A stretch of DNA of 35,104 bases from JAWXVD01 sp044425705 (GCA_044425705.1 JAWXVD010000022.1:1-35104), one strand, 5' to 3'. Counted from the first letter of the stretch, positions 1 to 9,280 are shown. The notes: a model not told the origin generated them from the sequence alone. Numbers and translations are program-made.

Positions 1-143
1 TGCATCACTGCTAAGCAGCTCTGCTTTTTCTGAAAAATTTCAGGGTTCGTTGTTTATTGTTCAATTATCAATGTTCTGTTTTTGCTGTACTCGCTTCAGC
101 GGGTCAGCTATAATAGAATATCATGTGTAGTTATCTTTGTCAA
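1..143 (-). promoter_or_regulatory. rRNA operon promoter and 16S leader, reading off the left edge
   Basis: On the minus strand a TTGACA box (138-143) and a TATTCT box (115-120) are 17 bases apart. Transcription would start near 108, at a stem-loop with arms GCTG-ACYCGC (84-108). The leader then contains a GAACATTGATAATTGAAC-type stretch and a CTGAAA/TTTCAG hairpin (about 31-44). In my experience these are typical of the region just before 16S rRNA in clostridia. No rRNA sequence lies inside the window, so the operon is inferred. An AAGCAG/CTGCTT inverted repeat near the left edge could be part of a processing stem. Confidence 0.6.
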
Positions 144-218
144 CAACTTTTTTCATTTTCTTTATTTTCTTTATTTTTCAACCTATTACTAATAGTGTGT
201 AAAACAGAAAATAAAAAG

Positions 219-306
219 CGGAGAAAGAGGGATTTGAACCCTCGCGCCGGTTCCCCGACCTACACCCTTAGCAGGGGCGCCTCTTCAGCCTCTTGAGTAT
301 TTCTCC
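219..306 (-). tRNA. tRNA-Ser(GCT)
   Basis: The minus strand folds as a class II tRNA. The acceptor GGAGAAA (306-300) pairs with TTTCTCC (226-220), and the discriminator is G. The anticodon loop CTGCTAA carries GCT, reading AGC/AGU serine codons. There is a long variable arm, and the T-loop is TTCAAAT. CCA is not encoded. It lies upstream of the rRNA promoter on the same strand with no clear terminator between, so it may be read through into the rRNA operon. Confidence 0.95.
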
Positions 307-356
307 TGAATTATTATTAACTAATATTCTATTTAGCACTCGTGAGTGCAAAGACA

Positions 357-385
357 ATATTACTATATACACATCTTAATGTCAA
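357..385 (-). promoter_or_regulatory. promoter of tRNA-Ser
   Basis: TTGACA (380-385) and TAATAT (357-362) are separated by 17 bases, about 50 bases upstream of the tRNA. A GCACTC-GT-GAGTGC inverted repeat (336-349) sits at the predicted start of the transcript. Confidence 0.7.
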
Positions 386-455
386 CAGTTTTTTCAGTAA
401 ATTTCAAGATTTATTTCACTCGCATTTTTTTTATATTTTCTACCACTATATATAG

Positions 456-494
456 TAAAAACTCACCACTATATACATATTATAATGATGAGTT
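456..494 (-). terminator. terminator after plsC
   Basis: On the minus strand AACTCATC (494-487) pairs with GGTGAGTT (467-460), with one G-T wobble, across an AT-rich loop. A run of T follows (460-456). It lies 31 bases beyond the plsC stop codon. Confidence 0.5.
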
Positions 495-524
495 CCATAT
501 TTTCTTTTCTATTATATAGAAATA

Positions 525-1241
525 CTACTTGGTATTATATTGATCTAATACTTTTTGAATTTCATTTCTTACATATATTGCAATCTCAGTTGTTTTCATA
601 GATTCGTATACTTCATATGTAAGCGGTGGTAAATAATGCACTTCAACAATTACTTCTTTTAATGATTTTGAATCAAATGGCATAAATGAATTTATCAGAG
701 CCACTGGTACTATAGGACATCGGGCCTTTGTAGCTGCTTTAAAACTACCACCTTTAAATTCTAAAGTATTATTCCCATTTTTTGATCTAGTTCCTTCTGC
801 AAAAATTGTGTAATTTCTACCTTTCTTCACTTCTTTTGTAATATTAATTATCACTTCCATAGATTGTCTAATATTTTCTCTATCTATAGAAAACCCTTTT
901 GTACATTGTAATACTTGTTTTAAAAACAGCACATTTTCTACTTCTTTTTTTGCAACCATAGAAGTAGGTAGTGGAGATGTTCCTACAATTGCCAACATAT
1001 CATACATTCCTTGGTGATTCGGAAATAACATATACCCATTTTCTTTTGGTATATTTTCTACTCCAACTGCTCTTAGTTTTACATTTCCACCCTTGTTTGC
1101 ATGTTCTACTATATTTTTAAGTACTAAATCATGTTCTTCATCCGTATATTTCTCTACATGATTAGCATGATAAAATAATCTCCATATCATTCCTGGTAAA
1201 TATATTAAATTTCTTAATAACATCATCAAAATTCTTCTCAT
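525..1241 (-). CDS. plsC: 1-acyl-sn-glycerol-3-phosphate acyltransferase (PlsC family)
   Basis: This 238-residue protein should transfer an acyl chain to lysophosphatidic acid, making phosphatidic acid at the inner face of the membrane. It has the HX4D catalytic motif (H76 to D81 in FPNHQGMYD), the substrate-binding EGTRS motif (149-153), the KGGSFKAA block and the PIVPV motif (176-180), in the usual order. A short hydrophobic N-terminus may anchor it. The start is supported by GGGGAGA seven bases upstream. It follows the HAD gene by 54 bases on the same strand and probably shares its promoter. The exact acyl acceptor cannot be told from sequence. Confidence 0.9.
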   Translation of the reverse strand: MRRILMMLLRNLIYLPGMIWRLFYHANHVEKYTDEEHDLVLKNIVEHANKGGNVKLRAVGVENIPKENGYMLFPNHQGMYDMLAIVGTSPLPTSMVAKKEVENVLFLKQVLQCTKGFSIDRENIRQSMEVIINITKEVKKGRNYTIFAEGTRSKNGNNTLEFKGGSFKAATKARCPIVPVALINSFMPFDSKSLKEVIVEVHYLPPLTYEVYESMKTTEIAIYVRNEIQKVLDQYNTK

Positions 1242-1295
1242 TTTTTTCTCCCCTTATAACTTTACTGTGTGTATATATTTCTTATCATTTTGACT

Positions 1296-1904
1296 TTAAT
1301 AAATCTCAAACCTTTTTAATTCTTCTACTGCCTTATCATGAGAAGTAACATGTATTGCATGAATTCCTAACTTTGATGCAGCATCTACATTTTCTTTTGA
1401 ATCATCTAAAAATACTGTTTCATTTGGTACTATATTATATTTTTTTAACAATATTTCATAAATCTCTTTTTCAGGTTTTACATGATTCACCTCATAAGAG
1501 ATAAGTTTCCCATCTATATAGTTTAAAAAATCGAATTTATGAATATCATTTTCAAAACTTATTTTATTATAATTTGATAATACGTATACTTTTTTCCCTT
1601 GAGCTTTTACGGATTTAACCCACTCTGTTGCAAATGGATAGATTTCTACTAAATTTATTATTCCTTCGAATACTTTATTAATCTCATATTCTAACTCTGG
1701 TGCTTCATCTATAAACATCTGTTTATATTCTATTTCAGATTTGTGTCCACGATCTCTTTCTCTCCATAATGGACTTTTGAACATTATATCCCCTAATTGG
1801 TCGTTTATATCCTCAGAAAATCCTTTTGATTCTATATGACTTTTCCAGTTAAACCCTGCTAGTACATTACCTATATCAAAAATAACTGTAGTAATCTTAT
1901 TCAT
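1296..1904 (-). CDS. HAD-superfamily hydrolase (subfamily IA-like)
   Basis: This 202-residue phosphatase-like protein has all four HAD motifs: the nucleophile in VIFDIGNVL (D10), the motif II serine in VLSNYN (S110), the lysine in VKPEKEIYE (K143) and the acidic pair in VFLDDSKENV (D167-D168). The DxGNV form of motif I, without the second aspartate, is common in subfamily IA variant 3. The substrate is unknown. A longer reading frame reaches 1973, but the internal ATG at 1904 has a GAGG ribosome site and the predicted transcript starts near 1974, so the short form is preferred. It forms a transcription unit with plsC. Confidence 0.85.
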   Translation of the reverse strand: MNKITTVIFDIGNVLAGFNWKSHIESKGFSEDINDQLGDIMFKSPLWRERDRGHKSEIEYKQMFIDEAPELEYEINKVFEGIINLVEIYPFATEWVKSVKAQGKKVYVLSNYNKISFENDIHKFDFLNYIDGKLISYEVNHVKPEKEIYEILLKKYNIVPNETVFLDDSKENVDAASKLGIHAIHVTSHDKAVEELKRFEIY

Positions 1905-1980
1905 AATTTCCTCTTTTCTAATCCTTCGATACTTATAATATAAGTAATACTTTCTAATTTCTGTTACAAGCACCTTTTTA

Positions 1981-2009
1981 ATAATATAGTAGATATGTTA
2001 ATTTCTCAA
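1981..2009 (-). promoter_or_regulatory. promoter of the HAD-plsC unit
   Basis: TTGAGA (2009-2004) and TATTAT (1986-1981) are 17 bases apart on the minus strand. An ATTTCTC/GAGAAAT inverted repeat spans the -35 region and could be a protein-binding site. Confidence 0.5.
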
Positions 2010-2070
2010 GTAGTATGAGAAATATTTTCATTAATTACTGTATATAAAACTTCAAATCTCTTTTAAATGA

Positions 2071-2101
2071 TAAAGGGCAGAATTCTTATGAATTCCACCC
2101 T
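2071..2101 (-). terminator. terminator of the dnaA-gyrA gene run
   Basis: A 12-base stem with two mismatches (arms 2074-2085 and 2090-2101, loop TTAT) contains the inverted GAATTC repeats. On the minus strand it is followed by TTTATCATTT. It lies 42 bases after the gyrA stop codon. Confidence 0.7.
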
Positions 2102-2142
2102 ATTAACTGGTAAGACCTTTTTTAATTCTCGTAGCTATTCTA

Positions 2143-4689
2143 TTAATCTACTGTTTCTACATTTGTTTCACTATTTATTTCTACTGTAGTAACTACTGTT
2201 TCACCTTCAACATCTTCATATGGCTCATGTTCAATTGGTTCTCTAACTTTTGCTATAGACGCTACGATTGTATCTTCACTTAGATTAATTACTTTAACAC
2301 CTGATGTTACACGACCTAGTATAGATATGCTTTCACATGCCATACGTATAATAATGCCACCAGTATTAATAATCATTAATTCATCTTCAGGGTTTACAGC
2401 TTTTACTCCAACAAGATTTCCTGTTTTTTCTGTGATTTTATAACATTTAACGCCTTTACCTCCACGATTTTGTGGTGTGAATTCATCCATAAACGTGCGT
2501 TTACCCATGCCTTTTTCCGAAACAAATAGTAATGCATCTCCTTGCGTATTCATCTGCATTCCGATTACTTCATCTCTATCACTTAAATTCATTCCTCGAA
2601 CTCCCATTGAAGTTCTTCCTGTCGACCTTACATCTGTCTCATGGAATCTAATGCATTGACCATATTTTGTCACAATAATAATGTCTTTTTCATTATTTGT
2701 AAATTTAACTTCTATTAATTCATCTTCCTCACGTAATGTAATTGCTGCTAATCCTGTTTTTCTTACATTAGCATAATCAGTGATAGGTGTTTTCTTTACA
2801 AGGCCTTTTTTCGTTGCCATAAATAAATATTCACCCTCTCTATATTCACTAATTGGAATAATAGCAGTTATTTTTTCTTCAGGTTGTAATTGAAGTAAGT
2901 TAATAATTGCAGTTCCTCTTGCAGTACGACTAGCTTCTGGAATTTCATATGCTTTCATTCTGTATACACGCCCAGTATTTGTGAAGAACATTATATAATG
3001 ATGAGTTGACGTCATAAATAACTCTTCAATATAGTCTTCTTCAATGGTCTGCATACCTTTAATTCCTTTTCCACCACGATTTTGACTCTTGAATGTATCA
3101 GTTGTCATACGTTTTATATAACCTAATTTAGTCATTGTTATTACGATATTTTCTTTTGGAATCAAGTCTTCCATTGAAATATCAAATTCATCAAATCCTA
3201 TATTTGTTCTTCTCTCGTCGCCAAATTTATCTGAAATAATTAATATTTCTTCTCTAATTACCCCAAGTAATAAGCATCTATCTGCTAGAATTGCTTTTAA
3301 TTCATTAATTTTAGCCATTAATTCATTGTATTCTTTTTCTAGCTTTTCTCTCTCTAAACCTGTTAACGCACGTAATCTCATATCTACAATTGCTTGTGCT
3401 TGAACCTCTGATAAATCAAATGCTTTAATTAATTCAGCTTTTGCAATTGCAACATTACTAGATGCTCTAATAATTCTAATTACTTCATCTATATTATCTA
3501 ATGCGATTAATAATCCTTGTAATATATGAGCTCTCTCTTCTGCTTTATTTAATTCAAATTTAGTTCTTCTTGTAACAACTTCTTCTTGGTGCAACAAGTA
3601 ATGAGATAACATCTCTAGTATATTCATTACACGTGGTTCATTATTAACGAGTGCTAGCATAATTACGCCAAATGTATCTTGTAATTGTGTATGTTTGTAT
3701 AATTGATTTAGTATTACATTTGCATTAACATCTCTACGAAGTTCAATACAAATTCTCATACCTTCTCTATTAGATTGATCACTTAAATCTGTTATTCCAT
3801 CTATCTTTTTATCACGTACTAACTCCGCAATTTTTTCAATCAGACGTGCTTTATTAACCATATACGGCAATTCTGAAACTACAATACGGCTCTTTCCATT
3901 CGCCATTGGCTCTATATCTGTTACAGCGCGAACACGTACCTTACCTCTACCTGTTCTATAAGCTTCTTCTATTCCTCTTGTACCTAATATCGTAGCACCT
4001 GTTGGAAAGTCTGGACCTTTTACTACCTCTAAGATATCCTCTACCGATGTTTTTGCTAATGTTTCATCATTTTCTCTCGCTATTTCATCATCAATAATCT
4101 TAACAACAGCTCCTATTATCTCACGTAAATTATGTGGTGGAATATTGGTAGCCATTCCTACTGCAATACCTGTAGTTCCGTTTACTAATAAATTTGGATA
4201 TCTTGATGGTAATACAGTTGGTTCTTTTTCTGTCTCATCAAAGTTAGGAGCAAAGTCTACTGTATCTTTATTAATATCTGCTGTTAATTCCATAGATATT
4301 TTACTCATACGTGCTTCTGTGTAACGCATCGCAGCAGCTCCGTCTCCATCTACAGATCCAAAGTTACCATGTCCATCTACCAATGGGTATCTTGTTGACC
4401 ATTCTTGAGCCATATTAACCATAGCTCCGTAAATTGAACTATCCCCGTGAGGATGATATTTACCCATTGTATCCCCAACGATACGAGCACATTTTCTATG
4501 TGGTTTATCTGGTCCATTATTTAGTTCAATCATAGAATATAAAATTCTACGTTGTACTGGTTTTAATCCATCCCTAACATCTGGTAGTGCCCTAGACGCA
4601 ATAACACTCATCGCGTAATCAATATAAGAATTCTCCATAGTTTTCTTAAGATCTACTTCATGCACTTTATCAAAAATATTGTCTTCCAC
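2143..4689 (-). CDS. gyrA: DNA gyrase subunit A
   Basis: This is the breakage-reunion subunit of the A2B2 gyrase that puts negative supercoils into DNA. At 848 residues it is full length. The active-site tyrosine is Y123 in AAAMRYTEAR. The C-terminal beta-pinwheel has a GyrA-box-like QNRGGKG near residue 533 and a second copy near 738. Their second residue is Asn rather than the usual Arg or Lys. The quinolone region reads HPHGDSSIYG, with Ser84 and Gly88 at the E. coli Ser83 and Asp87 positions. The gene follows gyrB by 21 bases. ParC is a weaker alternative, given the gyrB neighbour and the GyrA-box motifs. Confidence 0.98.
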   Translation of the reverse strand: MEDNIFDKVHEVDLKKTMENSYIDYAMSVIASRALPDVRDGLKPVQRRILYSMIELNNGPDKPHRKCARIVGDTMGKYHPHGDSSIYGAMVNMAQEWSTRYPLVDGHGNFGSVDGDGAAAMRYTEARMSKISMELTADINKDTVDFAPNFDETEKEPTVLPSRYPNLLVNGTTGIAVGMATNIPPHNLREIIGAVVKIIDDEIARENDETLAKTSVEDILEVVKGPDFPTGATILGTRGIEEAYRTGRGKVRVRAVTDIEPMANGKSRIVVSELPYMVNKARLIEKIAELVRDKKIDGITDLSDQSNREGMRICIELRRDVNANVILNQLYKHTQLQDTFGVIMLALVNNEPRVMNILEMLSHYLLHQEEVVTRRTKFELNKAEERAHILQGLLIALDNIDEVIRIIRASSNVAIAKAELIKAFDLSEVQAQAIVDMRLRALTGLEREKLEKEYNELMAKINELKAILADRCLLLGVIREEILIISDKFGDERRTNIGFDEFDISMEDLIPKENIVITMTKLGYIKRMTTDTFKSQNRGGKGIKGMQTIEEDYIEELFMTSTHHYIMFFTNTGRVYRMKAYEIPEASRTARGTAIINLLQLQPEEKITAIIPISEYREGEYLFMATKKGLVKKTPITDYANVRKTGLAAITLREEDELIEVKFTNNEKDIIIVTKYGQCIRFHETDVRSTGRTSMGVRGMNLSDRDEVIGMQMNTQGDALLFVSEKGMGKRTFMDEFTPQNRGGKGVKCYKITEKTGNLVGVKAVNPEDELMIINTGGIIIRMACESISILGRVTSGVKVINLSEDTIVASIAKVREPIEHEPYEDVEGETVVTTVEINSETNVETVD

Positions 4690-4710
4690 TATTATAATTC
4701 CTCCACTTTC

Positions 4711-6627
4711 TTACACATCAAGGTTCTTAACGTATTTAGCATTTTCTTCTATAAATTCTCTACGAGGTTCTACTTTATCACCCATTAATGTAGTAAATGT
4801 TAAATCTAATTCTGAAGATGATTCTTCATCCATAGTTACGCGAAGTAGCACTCTATGTTCTGGATCCATAGTTGTATCCCATAATTGATCAGCATCCATC
4901 TCTCCAAGACCTTTATAACGCTGAATTTTATTATTTCCATCTCTTCCTATATCTGAAAGAATTTTATCTAATTCCGCATCTGTATATGCATACCATTCTT
5001 TTTTGCTTTTTTCTACTTTGTAAAGAGGTGGTTGAGCTAAATATACATGACCTGCTTTTATTAGTTCAGGCATAAAACGATATAAAAATGTCAATAATAA
5101 CGTACTAATATGAGAACCGTCTACATCGGCATCAGTCATAATAATAATTTTATGATATCTCAATTTACTAATATCAAAATCATCATGTATTCCTGTTCCA
5201 AATGCTGTAATCAATGCTTTAATTTCATTATTTGCATATATTTTATCTAATCTTGCTTTTTCTACATTTAGAATCTTACCACGAAGTGGAAGAATAGCTT
5301 GTGTTGCTCTGCTCCTAGCTGTTTTAGCTGAACCACCAGCAGAGTCCCCTTCTACTATGTAGATTTCACAATTAACTGGATCTTTATCTGAACAATCTGC
5401 TAATTTCCCAGGTAATGCCATTCCTTCTAATGCTGATTTTCTTCTTGTTAAATCTCTTGCTTTTCTTGCAGCTTCTCTTGCTCTTTGAGCCATAACTGAC
5501 TTTTCAATAGTCATACGTGCTACTGACGGATTTTGTTCTAGAAATATTTGTAATTGATTACTAACAACATTATCTACTGCTCCACGTGCTTCACTATTTC
5601 CTAATTTTTGTTTTGTTTGACCTTCAAATTGTGGATCAGCAATTTTTACACTTATAATAGCTGTTAATCCCTCTCTAATATCTTCACCTGAAAGATTAGG
5701 TTCATTTTCTTTTAGTATTTTATTTTTTCTTGCATAATCATTAAATGTCTTAGTAAGTGCATTTCTAAATCCAACAATATGTGTTCCACCTTCTGGTGTT
5801 GTGATGTTATTAACAAAACCATAAGTATTATCACTATATGAATCATTGTGTTGCATCGCTACTTCAACATACACATCATTTACTGTTCCTTCACAATAAA
5901 TGATACTATCATAAATAGCTGTTTTACTTCTATTAAGATAAGTAACAAATTCTTTTATTCCACCTTCATAATGAAATTCTTTTATAATTTCCTCGTCTTC
6001 CCTCTTATCTCTAAGAACGATTCTAAGGTTTCTTGTAAGGAATGCCATCTCTCTAAATCTCTGTTTTAAAGTTGTATAATCAAAAATTGTTTCTTCAAAA
6101 ATCGTATCATCAGGTAAGAAAGTAACTTTTGTACCTGTTAGTTCTGGATCACATGTACCAACTTCTTTAAGAGAATAAATTACCTTTCCTCTTTCATAAC
6201 GTTGTTTATATACTTTACCTTCTGATCTAATCTCTACTTCTAACCAAATAGAAAGAGCATTAACTACTGAAGCACCTACTCCATGAAGACCACCTGATAC
6301 TTTGTATCCTCCACCGCCAAATTTACCACCTGCGTGTAATACTGTAAATACAACTTCTACTGCTGGTAATCCAGCCTTAGTATTAATTCCTACTGGAATA
6401 CCTCTTCCATTATCAATAACAGTAATAGAATTATCTTCATTAATTGAAATATCAATTGTATCACAATAACCTGCCAAAGCTTCATCTACTGAATTATCTA
6501 CAATTTCATAAACCAAGTGATGTAAACCTCTACTTGATGTACTTCCTATATACATACCTGGTCTTTTTCTAACTGCTTCTAATCCTTCTAATATCTGGAT
6601 TTGATCTGCACCGTAATCTGCACTCAT
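4711..6627 (-). CDS. gyrB: DNA gyrase subunit B
   Basis: This is the ATPase subunit of gyrase, 638 residues and of normal length. The N-terminal GHKL fold shows VDNSVDEALAG, the IDNGRGIPV loop and GGLHGVGASVVN. The C-terminal TOPRIM domain shows EGDSAGGSAK (about residue 425) and DADVDGSHI (about 498), followed by the QRYKGLGEM tail motif. A strong AAGGAGG site overlaps the end of recF, and the two genes are separated by a single base, which suggests coupled translation. It is transcribed away from the origin with dnaN, recF and gyrA. Confidence 0.98.
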   Translation of the reverse strand: MSADYGADQIQILEGLEAVRKRPGMYIGSTSSRGLHHLVYEIVDNSVDEALAGYCDTIDISINEDNSITVIDNGRGIPVGINTKAGLPAVEVVFTVLHAGGKFGGGGYKVSGGLHGVGASVVNALSIWLEVEIRSEGKVYKQRYERGKVIYSLKEVGTCDPELTGTKVTFLPDDTIFEETIFDYTTLKQRFREMAFLTRNLRIVLRDKREDEEIIKEFHYEGGIKEFVTYLNRSKTAIYDSIIYCEGTVNDVYVEVAMQHNDSYSDNTYGFVNNITTPEGGTHIVGFRNALTKTFNDYARKNKILKENEPNLSGEDIREGLTAIISVKIADPQFEGQTKQKLGNSEARGAVDNVVSNQLQIFLEQNPSVARMTIEKSVMAQRAREAARKARDLTRRKSALEGMALPGKLADCSDKDPVNCEIYIVEGDSAGGSAKTARSRATQAILPLRGKILNVEKARLDKIYANNEIKALITAFGTGIHDDFDISKLRYHKIIIMTDADVDGSHISTLLLTFLYRFMPELIKAGHVYLAQPPLYKVEKSKKEWYAYTDAELDKILSDIGRDGNNKIQRYKGLGEMDADQLWDTTMDPEHRVLLRVTMDEESSSELDLTFTTLMGDKVEPRREFIEENAKYVKNLDV

Positions 6628-6628
6628 A

Positions 6629-7723
6629 TTAATCCTCCTTAACTTCTTTTACAATATTTCCATTTTTTACATAAAACACTTTATCTATATTAAATCTATT
6701 TCTAACAAATTCATCCACTCCTGTGCAAGTAATAAGAGTTTGAATATCATGGATATTCTCTAATAAATATGTTTGCCTATTTTTATCAAGTTCAGACAAT
6801 ACATCATCTAATAATAAAACAGGTGTATCATTTATAATTGATTTTACTAATTCTATTTCTGCCATTTTAAGAGATAACGCTGCAGTACGTTGTTGTCCCT
6901 GCGAACCATATTTTCTGATATCTATATTATTAATTAAAAAAGCAATATCGTCTCTATGTGGACCTATAGTTGTACTTCTCATTTTTATATCACGAGTTCT
7001 ATATTTTTGAATACATTCATCCAATGTTAAATTACCAGTACATTTTTCATATACTAATTCTATATGTTCTTTGTTACCTGTTAATTTAGAATGAATTGTC
7101 GATATTATTTCATTTATTTGTTTTATAAATATAGCTCTTCTTTCAATAATTTTATTTCCGTATTGAATTAATTGCATATCCCATATTTCTAGAGTATTTA
7201 GTAATTCTACTCTATCATAAGCATCTTTTAACAATCTATTTCTTTGATTAACTACTCTGTTGTAATTTGCTAAATTACTTAAATAAATTTTATCTAATTG
7301 TGATAACTCTAAGTCTATAAATCTTCTTCTTTCAGAAGGACCATTTTTTATAATATTTAAATCTTCTGGAGAAAAGAAAACAATATTAATAATTCCGAAT
7401 AATTCACTTGCTTTTTTTATTGGTATTTTATTTATGGCAATACCTTTCGGACTATTTTTCTTTAAATGCATATCAACACAATAATCTATATTTTTTTTAT
7501 TTATAACTAATTCTATATGAGATTCTTCTTTTTCAAATTTTATTAATTCTCTATCTTTTGAGCTTCTATGAGATTTAGAAGTAGCTGATAAATAAATTGC
7601 TTCTAAAATATTTGTTTTACCTTGTGCATTATCACCATAAAATATATTTGTTTTTTCATCTAATTCTATATTTAATAAATCATAGTTTCGAAAATTCTTA
7701 ATTTTCAAAGATTTAAGCTTCAA
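6629..7723 (-). CDS. recF: DNA replication and repair protein RecF
   Basis: RecF is an SMC/ABC-like ATPase that loads RecA at single-strand gaps with RecO and RecR. The 364-residue protein has Walker A GDNAQGKT (30-37), the ABC signature SQGQQR (274-279) and Walker B PVLLLDDVLSELD (301-313), and no coiled-coil insertion. It overlaps the end of yaaA by 11 bases and abuts gyrB, as in many Firmicutes origins. Confidence 0.97.
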   Translation of the reverse strand: MKLKSLKIKNFRNYDLLNIELDEKTNIFYGDNAQGKTNILEAIYLSATSKSHRSSKDRELIKFEKEESHIELVINKKNIDYCVDMHLKKNSPKGIAINKIPIKKASELFGIINIVFFSPEDLNIIKNGPSERRRFIDLELSQLDKIYLSNLANYNRVVNQRNRLLKDAYDRVELLNTLEIWDMQLIQYGNKIIERRAIFIKQINEIISTIHSKLTGNKEHIELVYEKCTGNLTLDECIQKYRTRDIKMRSTTIGPHRDDIAFLINNIDIRKYGSQGQQRTAALSLKMAEIELVKSIINDTPVLLLDDVLSELDKNRQTYLLENIHDIQTLITCTGVDEFVRNRFNIDKVFYVKNGNIVKEVKED

Positions 7724-7928
7724 TTTTTAATTCTTCTCCTTCAAATGTAACGATTTCTCCACCATATAATTTTTTTCCTCGTTGCATTTCTACTACACCA
7801 TTTACTTTTACTAATCCATCTTGAATTACAAGTTTAGCAATAACTCCTGAATCTACAAATCCTGCTGCTTTAATAGCTTGTCCTAATTTGATAAATTCTT
7901 CATCTTTTTTTATATTTAAAACTTCCAT
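7713..7928 (-). CDS. yaaA: S4-domain RNA-binding protein YaaA
   Basis: This 71-residue protein is almost entirely an S4-type RNA-binding fold (IKLGQAIKAAG, DGLVKVNG, RGKKLYGGE). It always sits between dnaN and recF in Firmicutes, and a role with ribosomes has been proposed for the B. subtilis homologue. Its start has AAGGAG six bases upstream. The 3' end overlaps recF. Confidence 0.9.
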   Translation of the reverse strand: MEVLNIKKDEEFIKLGQAIKAAGFVDSGVIAKLVIQDGLVKVNGVVEMQRGKKLYGGEIVTFEGEELKIEA

Positions 7929-7940
7929 TTATTCTCCTTA

Positions 7941-9050
7941 CTAAGCTGTAACATTAAAATTGACTGGTAAAACAAGATATGTATAAGTATCTTTTTCATC
8001 TTTTATAAAACAAGGTGCTTTAGCGTTCATATAATACATCGTTATTTCTTCATCTTCTATAACTCTAAGTGCATCTATTAAAAACTTTGGATTAAAACCT
8101 ATCATTAAATCTTTACCTTCTTTGTTTATAATTATTTCTTCATCCATGCTACCTATTTGAGATACTATTTTTAATTCCATATAATCATCATGTATATTTA
8201 TAATAATAGGTTTTTTATCTCCTTCTTTTACAAGAAGTGTCGCTCTATCTATACAATTTAATAATTCTTTTTTATTTATTTTTACTTTTGTATTGTAATC
8301 ATGCGACATCATTTGTTTTACATTAAAGTATTCACCTTCAATAAGACGTGACACAACCATAGTATTTTCAAATTCAAATACTATATGGTTAAATGTTAAA
8401 TACATTTTAACTTCTTTATCTATCTCTCCTGTAAGTATTTTACTTACTTCTTGTAATGTTTTTCCTGGTACTATTACTTTCTTATCATCATAATATTCTT
8501 TTAGTTCTATTTGACGAAGAGAAATTCTATGACCATCTAAAGAAACTACTTTTAAATTATTTTCTTTTACTTCAAATAATTCTCCAGTCATTAATTTGTT
8601 ACTTTCATTATCTGCAATTGAAAAGATAGTTTGTCTTATTATTTCTTTTAATGAAAATTCAGAAAGTGTAATATATTCTTCTTTTTCTATATCAGGTAAT
8701 TTGGAAAAATCTTCTCCAGATTTTGAACTAATATTGAACTTAGCTTTTTCACAAGTAATAGTAGTTTGATAATCAGGTGTAGTTTCTATTACAATTTCAT
8801 TGTCAGGTAACTTACGAACTATTTCAGCAAATAACTTTGCATCAATAGCAACAATACCTTTTTCTATTATTTCTCCTTCAATGATAGTTTCTATTCCTAA
8901 TTCCATATCGTTAGCTGTAAGTTTAATCATTCCATTCGAACAATCAACTAGAATACATTCAAGTATAGACATAGTTGTTTTGGAAGGTACAGCTTTCGTA
9001 ACTATTCCAACTCCTTTCACTAAGTTAGATTTTGTACATATAATTTTCAT
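7941..9050 (-). CDS. dnaN: DNA polymerase III sliding clamp (beta subunit)
   Basis: This 369-residue protein is the usual length for three clamp repeats that form the dimeric ring tethering polymerase III to DNA. Recognisable segments are the N-terminal KSNLVKGV, the central VVSLDGHRISLRQ block and the C-terminal YLVLPVNF tail. An AAAGGAG site lies ten bases before the ATG. It follows dnaA after a 275-base gap that contains the origin unwinding site, and yaaA starts 12 bases beyond it. Confidence 0.97.
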   Translation of the reverse strand: MKIICTKSNLVKGVGIVTKAVPSKTTMSILECILVDCSNGMIKLTANDMELGIETIIEGEIIEKGIVAIDAKLFAEIVRKLPDNEIVIETTPDYQTTITCEKAKFNISSKSGEDFSKLPDIEKEEYITLSEFSLKEIIRQTIFSIADNESNKLMTGELFEVKENNLKVVSLDGHRISLRQIELKEYYDDKKVIVPGKTLQEVSKILTGEIDKEVKMYLTFNHIVFEFENTMVVSRLIEGEYFNVKQMMSHDYNTKVKINKKELLNCIDRATLLVKEGDKKPIIINIHDDYMELKIVSQIGSMDEEIIINKEGKDLMIGFNPKFLIDALRVIEDEEITMYYMNAKAPCFIKDEKDTYTYLVLPVNFNVTA

Positions 9051-9080
9051 ATGGGTAAAACTCCTTTCGCCATTGCAAAT

Positions 9081-9141
9081 AGATAAATATATAAATAATA
9101 ATTAGTATTAGTAGTATTAGGGGCTGGGGATATGTGGATAA
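9081..9141. other. oriC: origin unwinding element: DnaA box, G-rich block, DnaA-trios, AT-rich DNA
   Basis: The perfect DnaA box TGTGGATAA (9133-9141) is followed leftward by a G-rich spacer (9121-9132). Next come six uninterrupted triplets, TAG-TAT-TAG-TAG-TAT-TAG (9103-9120), and then AT-only DNA (about 9081-9102). This order and triplet consensus match the basal unwinding system described for B. subtilis oriC. Two tandem ACCCCTTTA units (9141-9158) flank the box on the other side. Confidence 0.8.
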
Positions 9142-9214
9142 CCCCTTTAACCCCTTTAGTTAAGCGACTTTTTGATACTTAAAAGTCTGTTAAAATAATA
9201 TGGATGATATAAGG

Positions 9215-9280
9215 ATAGTGTTGGGATAAATAAAGTAGATATATAGGTCTATTTTATTTAAATAAGTGTATCAACACTAT
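9215..9280. repeat. long imperfect inverted repeat in the dnaA-dnaN gap
   Basis: ATAGTGTTG (9215-9223) is perfectly inverted as CAACACTAT (9272-9280). Inside, AAATAAAGTAGAT pairs imperfectly with GTCTATTTTATTT, so the whole 66-base segment can fold as one long hairpin. It lies between dnaA and the unwinding site. There is no T-run, so it is not an ordinary terminator. Confidence 0.55.

Noticed and set aside
332..352. CIRCE-like element (TTAGCACTC with GAGTGC) near tRNA-Ser
   Set aside because: The half-sites resemble the HrcA operator, but the spacer is two bases instead of nine, the second arm is incomplete, and no heat-shock gene follows.
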